Shown: positions 1 to 8,809 of the stretch, piece by piece
How positions within the stretch are numbered: the stretch's first letter is position 1
Layout: each line of letters starts with the position of its first letter
Source of the DNA: an uncultured Pelagibacteraceae bacterium
GTDB lineage: Bacteria; Pseudomonadota; Alphaproteobacteria; Pelagibacterales; Pelagibacteraceae
Reading direction: 5' to 3'
Length of the DNA: 64,000 nt
NCBI GenBank assembly: GCA_902612235.1
Contig: CACMCJ010000001.1
Coordinates: 94,142 to 158,141, forward strand
The notes under the pieces: generated by a model
What the model was told of the DNA's origin: nothing
Database searches by the model: none
Seen by the model: only the letters and a program-made list of their open reading frames with translations
Program-made: the position numbers and the translations under genes

Positions 1-1478
1 TCTTGAGCTAGAGACTCAACCAATGCTAAATCTTTTGCAGAGAAAAAATATTTTTTGTTTTTTCTTATTTTTTTATAAATTTTAATAAAATCTTTTTGAG
101 CTTTTTTTTGATCTATTTCCTCATTAAAATACTTAATTATTTTAGATTTATGTAAAATTTTATCATTATACTTTATTTTTCCAAGTCTTAAGTTTTCAAC
201 ACTTATTATATTTTTTTCTACTAACTCAGCATAAGATTTATTTACTTTATCTAAATCAATCTCTTCAAGTCTGTCACTTAAAAATTGTGTGTAAATATTT
301 GAGAGATTATCTTTTTGAAATAAATCTTTTAAAATAAACAATAAATCAATTTTATTTTCTTCATTATCAGAAAGTAGAAATTTTTGATAAATTAAAGCTC
401 TTGCGTCAATGTTATCATAAGTTTGATAAGTATCTGCAGCCTTAATCAAACTATTTAAATCAAAACTAATTTTTGAGTAAATATCAAATATTTTTTGCTT
501 ATCAAATTGATTTGTATTAGCAGCATTTTCTAAACTCTTTAATTTTTCTTTATCTCTATCATCATCCAGTATAATTAAATTTGCTGCATTTAAATATTCC
601 CATATTATTTTTTTTGTTTTTTTTGTTGGCTCATACTTAAAATCTTTTATTGTTACACTTGACAAATAAAAATTCAGTAAATTAGCTTCATTAATTTTGT
701 TTGTAGTTTTGCTAGTTACTCCGAGAAGAAAATCAATTTTGTCATCAAAAAATTTATCTGAATTTGACTGTTCTCTAAGTATATCAAGTTGAAGTTGAGC
801 TTCATTTTTCTTATTATTAAAAATTAAGCAATAAATTTTATATTTTTCTAAATAAGGGTCCTTTATATTTTTATCAAGAAAATTAATTTTTTCACAACCA
901 TCTTTTATATTTGCTTTTGCAATGTTTACATCAACTAAATATTGAATAAGTTTTTTTTTATTGTGAAAAGAACTATTTTGTTTTAAAAAAGTTTCTATTA
1001 AATCTATTCTCTTATTTTCAATTAACCAATTTATTTTCAAACTTAAAAATTCTTTATCGTCCATTCCACTAGGTGGGTAAGCAAAAGAGAAAATAGTATT
1101 TTCAAATATTTTGTTAGCAGTATTTGAAAGTTGAATTTTGTTTATTCTTTTAAAACTGGCTCTAACTTTTTCTGCATCAGTTTCTGACCACATATTTAAA
1201 CTAAAACCATTTTCTGCAGGATCATAGATTCCAAATATTTTCGTTTTATTAGAACTTGATAAAACTTCGTTCTCAATCTGGATATCGTTTTTTTTTAATG
1301 ATTGAAAAATATTTTCATTTTTTTCATCATTTGAATTTTGGTTTTCACTTGATCTTTGCTCTGTTTTTTTTTTTATCTCTTTGTTCCAAATATCTATTTG
1401 ATCTTCAGCGTATAAAAAGTGGAATGAAGAAAAAAAAATTAATAAGCTTATGAATTTATTTAAGCTGTTTAATTTCAT
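1..1478 (-). CDS. Exported protein of unknown function, C-terminus cut by window edge
   Basis: A frame with no stop runs from an ATG at 1478 to the left edge, giving 492 residues without a C-terminus. I read it codon by codon and found no in-frame stop from the left edge to about 1260, nor in the first codons after the ATG. The N-terminus (MKLNSLNKFISLLIFFSSFH, then FLYA-ED) is a typical Sec signal peptide with a likely cut after Ala-24, so the protein should be periplasmic or surface-located. The rest is Lys/Asn/Leu-rich and looks alpha-helical, like a solenoid or TPR-like scaffold, but I recognise no family. Its start overlaps the 3' end of the small membrane-protein gene upstream by 23 bases, so the two are probably co-transcribed and translationally coupled. 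Confidence 0.75.
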   Translation of the reverse strand, partial: MKLNSLNKFISLLIFFSSFHFLYAEDQIDIWNKEIKKKTEQRSSENQNSNDEKNENIFQSLKKNDIQIENEVLSSSNKTKIFGIYDPAENGFSLNMWSETDAEKVRASFKRINKIQLSNTANKIFENTIFSFAYPPSGMDDKEFLSLKINWLIENKRIDLIETFLKQNSSFHNKKKLIQYLVDVNIAKANIKDGCEKINFLDKNIKDPYLEKYKIYCLIFNNKKNEAQLQLDILREQSNSDKFFDDKIDFLLGVTSKTTNKINEANLLNFYLSSVTIKDFKYEPTKKTKKIIWEYLNAANLIILDDDRDKEKLKSLENAANTNQFDKQKIFDIYSKISFDLNSLIKAADTYQTYDNIDARALIYQKFLLSDNEENKIDLLFILKDLFQKDNLSNIYTQFLSDRLEEIDLDKVNKSYAELVEKNIISVENLRLGKIKYNDKILHKSKIIKYFNEEIDQKKAQKDFIKIYKKIRKNKKYFFSAKDLALVESLAQ

Positions 1479-1638
1479 TGGTTATATCAATTTTGTAATT
1501 TTCTTCTGGGCTAGGAAAATTAACTTTTTCGATTAAAAAAATAGCAACAATAAACAAGATTAATGCTAAACTAATTTTTACTATAATCCTTCCTAAGGAA
1601 CTACTTATACTTTTCTTTCGATTGTATTTAAGTTGCAT
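1456..1638 (-). CDS. Small single-pass membrane protein
   Basis: This 60-residue protein has a basic N-terminus (MQLKYNRKKSISSSLGR), one hydrophobic helix at about residues 19-40 (IIVKISLALILFIVAIFLIE) and a short polar C-terminal tail. The arrangement suggests a type II inner-membrane protein with its tail in the periplasm. The 3' end overlaps the start of the exported-protein gene by 23 bases, a coupling that favours a real gene. It is divergent from aroK, with about 73 bases between the two starts that must hold both promoters. I recognise no family and assign no function. Confidence 0.55.
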   Translation of the reverse strand: MQLKYNRKKSISSSLGRIIVKISLALILFIVAIFLIEKVNFPSPEENYKIDITNEIKQLK

Positions 1639-1711
1639 AGTAAAAAAATATATTTAAACTCAAAAAATAAGACATATTTGTGATAAATCAAATTTAAAAT
1701 TGGTAAAATAA

Positions 1712-2227
1712 TTGAAAAAAAACCTTGTATTAACTGGAATGATGGGCGTAGGTAAAACTACAATAGGAAAAAAGCTCGCTGACAAGCTTAAAGCCAAATT
1801 TGTAGATATTGATAGGATAATTGAATTACAAGAAAAAAGCACAATTAGATCAATATTTGAAAATAAAGGTGAAGAATATTTCAGAAAAATAGAAAAAAAA
1901 ATTTCTCTTACAGAGCTTAAAAAAAATAATTTAGTGATAGCTTTAGGTGGAGGTGCATTTATAAACCTATCAATTAGAAAGGAAGTTAAAAGTTCTTGTG
2001 TGAGTTTCTGGTTAGATCTAGACCCAAAATTTCTCATAAGAAGATTAAAAAATGTCAAAAAAAGGCCACTACTAGATCCAAAAAATTTGGGACAATCTAT
2101 TAATAAAATTTACTCAGAAAGAAAGAAAATCTATAGTGAGTCTGATTTTAGAATAAAATGCAGTTCTATGGAAAAATATGAAATTATAGATAAAATTAAA
2201 AAATTATATGAAAACACAAACAATTAA
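1712..2227 (+). CDS. aroK: Shikimate kinase
   Basis: Shikimate kinase phosphorylates shikimate with ATP in the cytoplasmic shikimate pathway to chorismate. The 171-residue length is normal. The P-loop lies at residues 9-16 (GMMGVGKT), the VDID shikimate-binding segment at 31-34, Arg58 in EYFRKIE, the GGG motif at 79-81, and an RPLLD lid segment near 118. The start is a TTG: the next in-frame ATG (1739) falls inside the P-loop and would destroy it. The gene overlaps aroB by 20 bases, the classic aroK-aroB pair. Confidence 0.93.
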   Translation: MKKNLVLTGMMGVGKTTIGKKLADKLKAKFVDIDRIIELQEKSTIRSIFENKGEEYFRKIEKKISLTELKKNNLVIALGGGAFINLSIRKEVKSSCVSFWLDLDPKFLIRRLKNVKKRPLLDPKNLGQSINKIYSERKKIYSESDFRIKCSSMEKYEIIDKIKKLYENTNN

Positions 2228-3320
2228 ATTTAAAGACCGCAATAATAATTACTCGATTGTAATTGGAAATAATATTCTCAAAGTTTTACCACAAAAAATT
2301 AAACAAGTTTGTCCGAAATCAAAGAAAATTGCAGTTTTTTTTGATGCTGGTGTACCTGTAAAATTTAGAAAAAGTATAGCAAAACATTTAAAGAAATATC
2401 AATTATCATTTTTCAATTTTAAAGGGACTGAAAAAGAAAAATCTTTAAAATCAGTAAATTTGCTACTTAATAAATTGTTTTCCAAAAATTTTAATAGATC
2501 AGACTTGGTTTTAAGTGTGGGTGGTGGAATTACTGGTGACTTAGTTGGCTTCGTTTCAAGCATTTATAAAAGAGGAGTTAATTTTATTAATGTGCCAACT
2601 ACTTTACTTTCTCAAGTAGATGCGGCGGTTGGTGGTAAAACTGGAGTAAATTCAAGTTTTGGAAAAAATATGGTTGGTTCTTTTTTTCAGCCAAAACTTG
2701 TTGTTGTTGATACTGATTTTCTTAAAAGTTTGAAAAAAAAAGAAATGATTTGTGGTTATGCTGAAATATTAAAACATGCAATTATCAAAGATAAGAGTTT
2801 TTTTAATTGGTTAAAAAAAAATACAAAATATATTTTTTTAAAACAATCAAAACAATTAATTTTTGCAATTAAGAAAAGTTGTAAAATAAAGTTATTTTTT
2901 GTCAATAAAGATGTGCATGAAAGAGATTTGAGAATGAATCTTAATTTTGGACATACTTTTGCACATGCTATAGAGGTAAAAAATAATTACTCCAAAAAAA
3001 TTACACATGGAGAAGCAGTTTTGGCAGGAATGGTTCTTGCTACAAAACTGTCAATATCTAAAAAAATTTGTAATAAAAAAGATTTAAAAGAAATAATGCA
3101 AATTTATAAAACAAATAATCTTAGTTATACTTTTAAAAAATATGAGAATTACAAAGAAATTTTAAAATTAATACCATTTTTGAAAAATGATAAAAAAAAT
3201 AACGATGAAAAAATTAATTTTATTTTATTAAAAAAAATAGGAAAAACTGGTAAACCAAATAAATATAAAATTTCTATAAATGAGCTCAGAAAACAAGTGA
3301 AAGAGCTTACTCAATACTAA
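2208..3320 (+). CDS. aroB: 3-dehydroquinate synthase
   Basis: AroB converts DAHP to 3-dehydroquinate, the second step of the shikimate pathway, using NAD and a divalent metal. The 370-residue protein has the nucleotide-binding GGGITGDLVGF, the VPTTLLSQVDAAVGGKTGVN segment, and the metal ligands Glu in GYAEILKHA and His in NFGHTFAHA and ITHGEAVLAGM. It begins inside the end of aroK (20-base overlap). Its last 14 bases overlap the 3' end of the convergent bolA gene, so no intergenic terminator can separate them. Confidence 0.95.
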   Translation: MKTQTIKFKDRNNNYSIVIGNNILKVLPQKIKQVCPKSKKIAVFFDAGVPVKFRKSIAKHLKKYQLSFFNFKGTEKEKSLKSVNLLLNKLFSKNFNRSDLVLSVGGGITGDLVGFVSSIYKRGVNFINVPTTLLSQVDAAVGGKTGVNSSFGKNMVGSFFQPKLVVVDTDFLKSLKKKEMICGYAEILKHAIIKDKSFFNWLKKNTKYIFLKQSKQLIFAIKKSCKIKLFFVNKDVHERDLRMNLNFGHTFAHAIEVKNNYSKKITHGEAVLAGMVLATKLSISKKICNKKDLKEIMQIYKTNNLSYTFKKYENYKEILKLIPFLKNDKKNNDEKINFILLKKIGKTGKPNKYKISINELRKQVKELTQY

Positions 3321-3561
3321 TCTCTAATGCATGAATTCTGCTTTTTAATTCATCTTTCAAAACTTTCATAATTTTTTTTTGAGCATCTAATCTTGGAAGA
3401 GATTTTAAATATGAAGATTTTATTTTTAAATGTAAATGGTATTTATCTTCAGAAAAAAATTTGTGCCCTTTGTGTTTATGTGAATTATTTATAATTTCAA
3501 TGTGCTCAAACTTAATTTTTTCCTCTAATTTTTTTTCTATATAATTAAAATAATTTTCCAT
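3307..3561 (-). CDS. bolA: BolA family protein
   Basis: An 84-residue protein of the BolA/IbaG family, which partners monothiol glutaredoxins in iron-sulfur cluster handling. The family core is visible as a helix, the segment SHKHKGHKFFSEDKYHLHL with the conserved His residues that ligate the shared cluster, and a C-terminal amphipathic helix (QKKIMKVLKDELKSRIHALEI). It is divergent from the J-domain gene (34 bases between starts) and its 3' end overlaps aroB by 14 bases. bolA next to a J-domain gene and cobS/cobT is, from memory, a recurring alphaproteobacterial arrangement. Confidence 0.85.
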   Translation of the reverse strand: MENYFNYIEKKLEEKIKFEHIEIINNSHKHKGHKFFSEDKYHLHLKIKSSYLKSLPRLDAQKKIMKVLKDELKSRIHALEISIE

Positions 3562-3595
3562 TTTTTAAAATTTAATATATAGGAATATATTAATT

Positions 3596-4111
3596 ATGAA
3601 AATAATCTGTGATTGGGAAAACTGTAATAAAACTGGTTCTTATAAAGCACCAGTAGAAAAAGATAACAGCAGAAAGTATAAACTGCTCTGTTTAGAACAT
3701 ATTAAAATTTTCAATAAAAATTGGAACTACTTTGAAAATATGAACGATCAAGAGATTGAGTTTTTCATAAAATCAGATTTAACATGGCATAAATCTACAA
3801 AAAATTTTGGTTCTTCTGAAAATTTTTTTAATATACTTTGGAATAATGCTTTAGATGATAAATTAAATATTTTTAAAAGCTCAAACTTTAAAGACTTTAA
3901 AAAATCAAAGCTTTCTCAAACAGATAAGGACGCACTAGAAGTGATGGAGTTAAATGAGCAAGTAAAATGGGAAGAAATACATAAAAAATTTAAAATACTT
4001 GTTAAAAAATACCATCCTGATAAAAATCAAGGAAATAAAAAATTTGAAGATAAACTTAAGAAAATAACACTAGCATATAGTCAATTAAAAAAAACGATGG
4101 GAAAAAAATGA
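3596..4111 (+). CDS. J-domain (DnaJ-like) co-chaperone protein
   Basis: A 171-residue protein. The C-terminal third, about residues 115-171, is a J-domain: [20 protein letters not shown] contains the HPD tripeptide that stimulates the ATPase of DnaK-type Hsp70s. The N-terminal part has a short Cys pair (CDWENC) and one more Cys/His pair (LCLEH), possibly a small metal-binding fold, and a Trp-rich middle. It lacks the Gly/Phe and zinc-finger regions of DnaJ proper. Its stop overlaps the cobS start by four bases (ATGA), so it is in an operon with cobS and cobT and may serve that AAA+/VWA pair. Confidence 0.85.
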   Translation: MKIICDWENCNKTGSYKAPVEKDNSRKYKLLCLEHIKIFNKNWNYFENMNDQEIEFFIKSDLTWHKSTKNFGSSENFFNILWNNALDDKLNIFKSSNFKDFKKSKLSQTDKDALEVMELNEQVKWEEIHKKFKILVKKYHPDKNQGNKKFEDKLKKITLAYSQLKKTMGKK

Positions 4112-5085
4112 GTGCAGAACAATTTCAATTTAAGCCAGATATGAAAATATCTGTGAAACAAACATTTGGCATAGAAAGTAACATGCAAATAGATGCCTTT
4201 TCAAAAAAAAATGAATACGTTCCCAAAATAGATACTGATTATAAATTTGATAAAGACACTACACTTGCTATTTTGGCTGGGTTCTCTTTTAATAAAAGAG
4301 TTTTGATACAAGGATATCATGGCACAGGTAAGTCAACTCATATCGAACAAGTTGCTGCAAGATTAAATTGGCCTTGTGTCCGAGTAAATCTTGACAGTCA
4401 TATAAGTAGAATAGATTTAATTGGTAAAGATGCCATAGTTCTAAAAGACAACAAACAAATCACAGAATTTAAAGAAGGTATTTTGCCTTGGTCAATACAA
4501 AACCCAGTAGCGCTAGTGTTTGATGAATATGATGCTGGGAGACCTGATGTAATGTTTGTAATCCAGAGAGTCCTTGAAAGTGATGGAAATTTTACCTTGC
4601 TAGATAAAAATAGAGTTTTGGAACAACATGATTTCTTTAGAATTTTCGCAACTACTAACACAGTAGGATTAGGAGATACCTCGGGATTGTATCATGGAAC
4701 TCAACAAATAAATCAGGGACAAATGGATAGATGGAATATAGTTTCTACACTTAACTACCTTCCTTTTGAAAAAGAGTTTGAAATTATTCTAGCTAAAAAC
4801 AAAAACTTAAATAGCAAAGAAGGTAAAGAAATATTATCTAATATGATTAAAGTAGCTGACCTAACAAGAAAAGGCTTTATAAACGGTGACATTTCAACAG
4901 TGATGAGTCCTAGAACTGTACTGCACTGGGCAGAAAATACATCAATTTTTAAAGATCATGGTTATGCTTTTAGAGTTACTTTTTTAAATAAATGCGATGA
5001 ATTAGAGAAGAAAATTATATCTGAATATTATCAAAGATGTTTTGGGGAAGACTTGCCTGAGTCTTCCATTAACGTCACATTTTAG
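4108..5085 (+). CDS. cobS: CobS-type AAA+ ATPase (cobaltochelatase subunit family)
   Basis: A 325-residue MoxR/CobS-type AAA+ ATPase. Walker A lies at residues 69-76 (GYHGTGKST segment), Walker B at [11 protein letters not shown], and sensor-1 at FATTNTVG. In B12-producing bacteria CobS forms a ring with CobT that drives CobN to insert cobalt into hydrogenobyrinic acid diamide. No cobN or other corrin-pathway gene is present in this window, so the substrate here is uncertain. It is translationally coupled to the upstream J-domain gene (4-base overlap) and lies 2 bases upstream of cobT. Confidence 0.9.
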   Translation: MSAEQFQFKPDMKISVKQTFGIESNMQIDAFSKKNEYVPKIDTDYKFDKDTTLAILAGFSFNKRVLIQGYHGTGKSTHIEQVAARLNWPCVRVNLDSHISRIDLIGKDAIVLKDNKQITEFKEGILPWSIQNPVALVFDEYDAGRPDVMFVIQRVLESDGNFTLLDKNRVLEQHDFFRIFATTNTVGLGDTSGLYHGTQQINQGQMDRWNIVSTLNYLPFEKEFEIILAKNKNLNSKEGKEILSNMIKVADLTRKGFINGDISTVMSPRTVLHWAENTSIFKDHGYAFRVTFLNKCDELEKKIISEYYQRCFGEDLPESSINVTF

Positions 5086-5087
5086 TA

Positions 5088-6881
5088 GTGGAAAAAAAAA
5101 CTGAAATACTTGAAAATTTTAAAACTGCCATTGGCTCTACAGTAAGATCTCTTTCAAACTCTGAAAATATAGAAGTTGTTTTCGGAGACAAAAACCTCAA
5201 ATCTAATCAAAATATAATCAAATTACCAGAAATTGAAAATATTGATAAAAAAATTAATTATAAGCAAATAAGAGCTTTGGCTGACTCAAAATCACTTAAA
5301 TTAAGATTGAGTGACAATAAGATTTTTAAAACTTTTGAGCCACAGGGAAACATCTCAAGAAAACTATATGAAATAGCTGAAAAAATTAGATATGAAAAAA
5401 TTGGCTCAGAACAATTTACTGGAATTAAAAATAATATAACAAATTATTATATAGAAAGGCTTAATTCATTAGACCTTAAAAATAGTGAAGATAAGATTAT
5501 AGAGTCATTTGAAAATTACTTAAGAGTTAAATTTTTTGATACCAAAATAGATAAAGAGCAAGAAAAAAAATTAAAAACTTATAAAAAAGACTTAAACGAT
5601 AAATTTAAAGATAAAATAAAAAAACTAAGCAGTTTGACCTATGATCAAGCTAAGTATAATTCTTTGATTTCTAGTTTAATCTCAGACATGAGCCTGGATG
5701 AAGAATTAAAAGATGAAGATATAGATGAAAGAAATAAAGACGAAAAACAAACAAAACCTAATAAACAAGAGCAAGACACTGAAAAACAAGCCAAGGAACA
5801 AGAAATGTCAATTGAAGCAGGAGTTCCTGATGTTGAGAATGAAGCTAAAAGTTCAGATCAAGAAAGTGAAGAGATTGAAATAGAGGATAAATCTAAAACT
5901 TCTGACTTAAGAAAGACTTTTAAAGATATGGCGGGAGATCATAAATACAAGGCTTATACGGAAGAATTCGATGAAATAATTAAAGCAGAAGAATTAGAAA
6001 ACGATGAAGAACTGTCAAGACTAAGAAAAAATTTAGACCAACAATTATTGCAACTTAAAAACTTCATATCAAAATTAGCAAACAAATTACAAAGAAAATT
6101 ATTAGCTAAACAAAATAGATCATGGAATTTTGACTTGGAGGAAGGTCTTTTAGACACCTCAAAATTACCAAGGATAATAATGGATCCTTTTAATTCTCTC
6201 TCTTTTAAAAAAGAGAAAGACATTGAATTTAAAGATACTTTGGTAACAATATTAATTGATAACTCGGGTTCAATGAGAGGAAAACCGATTTCAGTTGCAG
6301 CAATATGTGCTGATATACTTGCTAGAACATTGGAAAGATGTTCAGTAAAAGTTGAAATTTTAGGATTTACAACAAAACACTGGAAGGGAGGCTCTTCAAG
6401 GGAAAAATGGATGAAGAATGATAAACCAATCCTTCCAGGAAGATTAAATGATTTGAGACATATAATTTATAAATCTGCTGACACGCAGTGGAGACAAGGT
6501 AAAAATAATATGGGGTTAATGTTAAAGGAAGGTTTATTAAAAGAAAATATTGACGGAGAGGCTTTAAAATGGGCATACAATAAAATGTCTAGAAGAAAAG
6601 AGGAAAGAAAAATTTTAATGGTGATCTCAGATGGAGCACCGGTCGATGACTCAACTTTATCAACTAATTCAAGTGATTATTTAGAAACAAATTTAAAAAA
6701 TGTTGTTAAATGGATTGAAAATAAAACTGACATAGAATTACTCGCAATCGGTATTGGACATGATGTTACTAGGTATTATAATCAGGCAGTAAAAATTACA
6801 GACGTTCAAGATTTAGGTGATGTAATGATTAATCAATTAACTGATCTTTTTGTTGAGAAAAGTAAAAAATCTTTACACTAA
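5088..6881 (+). CDS. cobT: CobT-type VWA-domain protein (cobaltochelatase subunit family)
   Basis: A 597-residue partner of CobS that starts with GTG two bases after the cobS stop. The middle (about residues 200-290) is a highly acidic, low-complexity segment rich in Glu, Lys and Gln, typical of CobT. The C-terminal von Willebrand A domain carries the MIDAS motif DNSGSM beginning at Asp391, with the later [11 protein letters not shown] metal-site segment. Family knowledge: CobT binds CobS and bridges to CobN. Without a visible CobN the pair may instead act as a general AAA+/VWA remodelling machine. Confidence 0.9.
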   Translation: MEKKTEILENFKTAIGSTVRSLSNSENIEVVFGDKNLKSNQNIIKLPEIENIDKKINYKQIRALADSKSLKLRLSDNKIFKTFEPQGNISRKLYEIAEKIRYEKIGSEQFTGIKNNITNYYIERLNSLDLKNSEDKIIESFENYLRVKFFDTKIDKEQEKKLKTYKKDLNDKFKDKIKKLSSLTYDQAKYNSLISSLISDMSLDEELKDEDIDERNKDEKQTKPNKQEQDTEKQAKEQEMSIEAGVPDVENEAKSSDQESEEIEIEDKSKTSDLRKTFKDMAGDHKYKAYTEEFDEIIKAEELENDEELSRLRKNLDQQLLQLKNFISKLANKLQRKLLAKQNRSWNFDLEEGLLDTSKLPRIIMDPFNSLSFKKEKDIEFKDTLVTILIDNSGSMRGKPISVAAICADILARTLERCSVKVEILGFTTKHWKGGSSREKWMKNDKPILPGRLNDLRHIIYKSADTQWRQGKNNMGLMLKEGLLKENIDGEALKWAYNKMSRRKEERKILMVISDGAPVDDSTLSTNSSDYLETNLKNVVKWIENKTDIELLAIGIGHDVTRYYNQAVKITDVQDLGDVMINQLTDLFVEKSKKSLH

Positions 6882-6884
6882 AAA

Positions 6885-7445
6885 TCAAGATTTTGTCTCA
6901 GAAAAGTCTCTAATACTAGACAACAAAAGTCTAAAAGGTACCAACATAGATATAGCTATAAATAATTTAACTGTTAAATCTCCTAATGCCAAAGAAAGCC
7001 ATGGTATTTCAGTTGCATAAAAAGCTATTGAAAAAAATAAAAAAGTATCAACAATTGATCCTAGAATAGATGATAATAGTGGAGCGATATACCAGGACAT
7101 TTTCCTAAGTTTGTCAAAAACTTTGATATCTAAATTTTGAGCGATAAAAAAAGCTACGCCAGATCCAACTGCAATTCTTAATGAAATTACATCAGTAAAA
7201 TTAGTTGAAATTAATAAAGTCAAAATGATGCCAGTGAAGAATCCAATATAAACAATTTTTCTTGCAACAAACGTTCCGTAAGCCCTATTAGCCAAATCAG
7301 TTATTAAAAAAGTTACAGGATAGCTAAAAGCACCATAAGTTAAAATTTCACTTAATCCATAATAATTGATAGGAAATTGTACTAAGTAGTTTGAGCACAA
7401 TACCACAAAGCCCATGGAGATTGCTAATTTGTAAAAAAGACTCAT
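6885..7445 (-). CDS. VUT-family queuosine precursor transporter (YhhQ-like)
   Basis: A 186-residue membrane protein with about six hydrophobic helices. The segment YPVTFLITDLANRAYG is the hallmark of the VUT/YhhQ family (DUF165), whose E. coli member imports preQ0/preQ1 for making the tRNA base queuosine. Later motifs (LGSIVDTFLFFSIAF and GDLTVKLFIA) also fit. It ends three bases from the convergent cobT gene and its start lies one base from the rpmB stop, so it is probably transcribed with rpmB. It suggests scavenging of queuosine precursors. Confidence 0.85.
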   Translation of the reverse strand: MSLFYKLAISMGFVVLCSNYLVQFPINYYGLSEILTYGAFSYPVTFLITDLANRAYGTFVARKIVYIGFFTGIILTLLISTNFTDVISLRIAVGSGVAFFIAQNLDIKVFDKLRKMSWYIAPLLSSILGSIVDTFLFFSIAFYATEIPWLSLALGDLTVKLFIAISMLVPFRLLLSSIRDFSETKS

Positions 7446-7446
7446 T

Positions 7447-7725
7447 TCAAGCTTTAGAAGAAATAAATGCTTTAATTTTTTTTACTTTATTTGATAATTT
7501 GCTATTTTTTACCGATAATAAGTATTTATCTAATCCACCTTTGTAATCAACAGTTCTAAGAGCTGCATTAGAAACATTTAATTTGATATTTTTTTTTAAA
7601 ATATCGCTTTTAAATATTACTTTTTTGAGATTTGGGATAAATCTCCTTTTAGTCTTGTTTTTAGCATGACTTACGTTATGACCTTTCAAAGGCGATATTC
7701 CTGTTAATTCACATCTTTTAGACAT
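7447..7725 (-). CDS. rpmB: 50S ribosomal protein L28
   Basis: A 92-residue L28 protein of the large ribosomal subunit. The N-terminus MSKRCELTGISPLKGHNVSHAKN with KTKRRFIPNL is diagnostic; the tail is Lys-rich. It sits alone from other ribosomal genes, as is usual for rpmB in alphaproteobacteria. pyrD starts beyond it on the same strand, leaving a 37-base gap that could hold a promoter. Confidence 0.95.
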   Translation of the reverse strand: MSKRCELTGISPLKGHNVSHAKNKTKRRFIPNLKKVIFKSDILKKNIKLNVSNAALRTVDYKGGLDKYLLSVKNSKLSNKVKKIKAFISSKA

Positions 7726-7762
7726 AATTTCTTAAGTTATATAATTCTTGTAAATAGATGGG

Positions 7763-8809
7763 TCAAGCATTAATTCCAACTGCTTCACTTATATTTTTTA
7801 GATTTTCTTTTTTTAAAATTGATATTAGGTCTTTTTTTATTTCTTTAACAATACCTGGGCCTTTGTAAACCATTCCAGTGTATAACTGTACTGCATCTGC
7901 TCCTGCTGTTATCTTTTCGTAAGCACTCTCTCCAGAATCTACTCCTCCTACACCAATAATTTTTATTTTTCCTTTGGTTTCTTTGTAAAATTTTTTGATT
8001 AGGTGTGTTGAAATATCTTTTAATGGTTGCCCTGATAATCCTCCAATTTCATGTTTTTTTGTATCAGAAAGATTATCTCTGTTGCTGTCTGTTGTATTTG
8101 AAATGATAATTCCTTGAATATTATGCTCACTTATTAATTTTACAATTGTACCTATTTCATTATCATTTATATCCGGTGAAATTTTAATTGTTAAAGGGCA
8201 ATCGATATTATTTTCTTTTGTAATTTTATCAATTCCAGATAACAGTTTTTTCATTTCTTTTTGATCGTGAAAGTCTCTCAATCTTTCGGTATTTGGTGAA
8301 GATATATTTATTGTTATGTAACCAGCATACTTGGCCAATTTTGAAATACATATAAGATAATCTTCTTCCTTATTTTTTGTTTCTTTATTTGGACCAATAT
8401 TTATACCTAAAAAACCATTTGGGAGGTTATTTGAAATCCGTTTTGAAACAGTTTCTGAGCCGTGATTATTAAATCCAAGTCTATTTATAAGCGCTTTATC
8501 TCCTTCTAATCTAAATATTCTTGGTTTAGGATTTCCCAATTGCTGCTTAGGAGTAACAGTTCCTACTTCAATGAAACCGAAGCCAAATTTAAATAGTGAA
8601 TTGTAAACCTCAGCACTTTTATCAAAACCGGCTGCTAAACCAATTGGATTTGAAATTTTTTTGCCTAAAAGACTTGTTTCAAGCATTGCTTCATCAGAAA
8701 CATAAAAAAAACTTTTTGGAAGAATATTAGCTTTTAAAGATTTTATAGCTAAGTCATGAGCTACTTCTGGGTCTAGCGAAAATATATAGGGTCTTAATAT
8801 TGAGAACAT
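7763..8809 (-). CDS. pyrD: Dihydroorotate dehydrogenase (quinone), class 2
   Basis: PyrD oxidises dihydroorotate to orotate in pyrimidine synthesis, passing electrons to ubiquinone at the inner membrane. The 348-residue length and the N-terminal amphipathic extension (RPYIFSLDPEVAHDLAIKSL) mark the class 2, membrane-associated form. FMN- and substrate-binding motifs include NPIGLAAGFDK, GFGFIEVGTVTP, NISSPNTERLRDFH with the catalytic Ser, and IIGVGGVDSGESAYEKI. The start shares one base with the lysK end (8809), so the two are probably co-translated. Confidence 0.95.
   Translation of the reverse strand: MFSILRPYIFSLDPEVAHDLAIKSLKANILPKSFFYVSDEAMLETSLLGKKISNPIGLAAGFDKSAEVYNSLFKFGFGFIEVGTVTPKQQLGNPKPRIFRLEGDKALINRLGFNNHGSETVSKRISNNLPNGFLGINIGPNKETKNKEEDYLICISKLAKYAGYITINISSPNTERLRDFHDQKEMKKLLSGIDKITKENNIDCPLTIKISPDINDNEIGTIVKLISEHNIQGIIISNTTDSNRDNLSDTKKHEIGGLSGQPLKDISTHLIKKFYKETKGKIKIIGVGGVDSGESAYEKITAGADAVQLYTGMVYKGPGIVKEIKKDLISILKKENLKNISEAVGINA

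Noticed and set aside
1256..1453. 65-residue plus-strand frame
   Set aside because: It lies antisense to the open reading frame of the exported protein (1-1478, minus), which has a signal peptide; the plus-strand frame is a low-complexity Phe/Leu shadow.
4108..6881. Interpretation as a cobalamin-synthesis cluster
   Set aside because: No cobN or other corrin gene in the window; cobS/cobT alone do not make B12.
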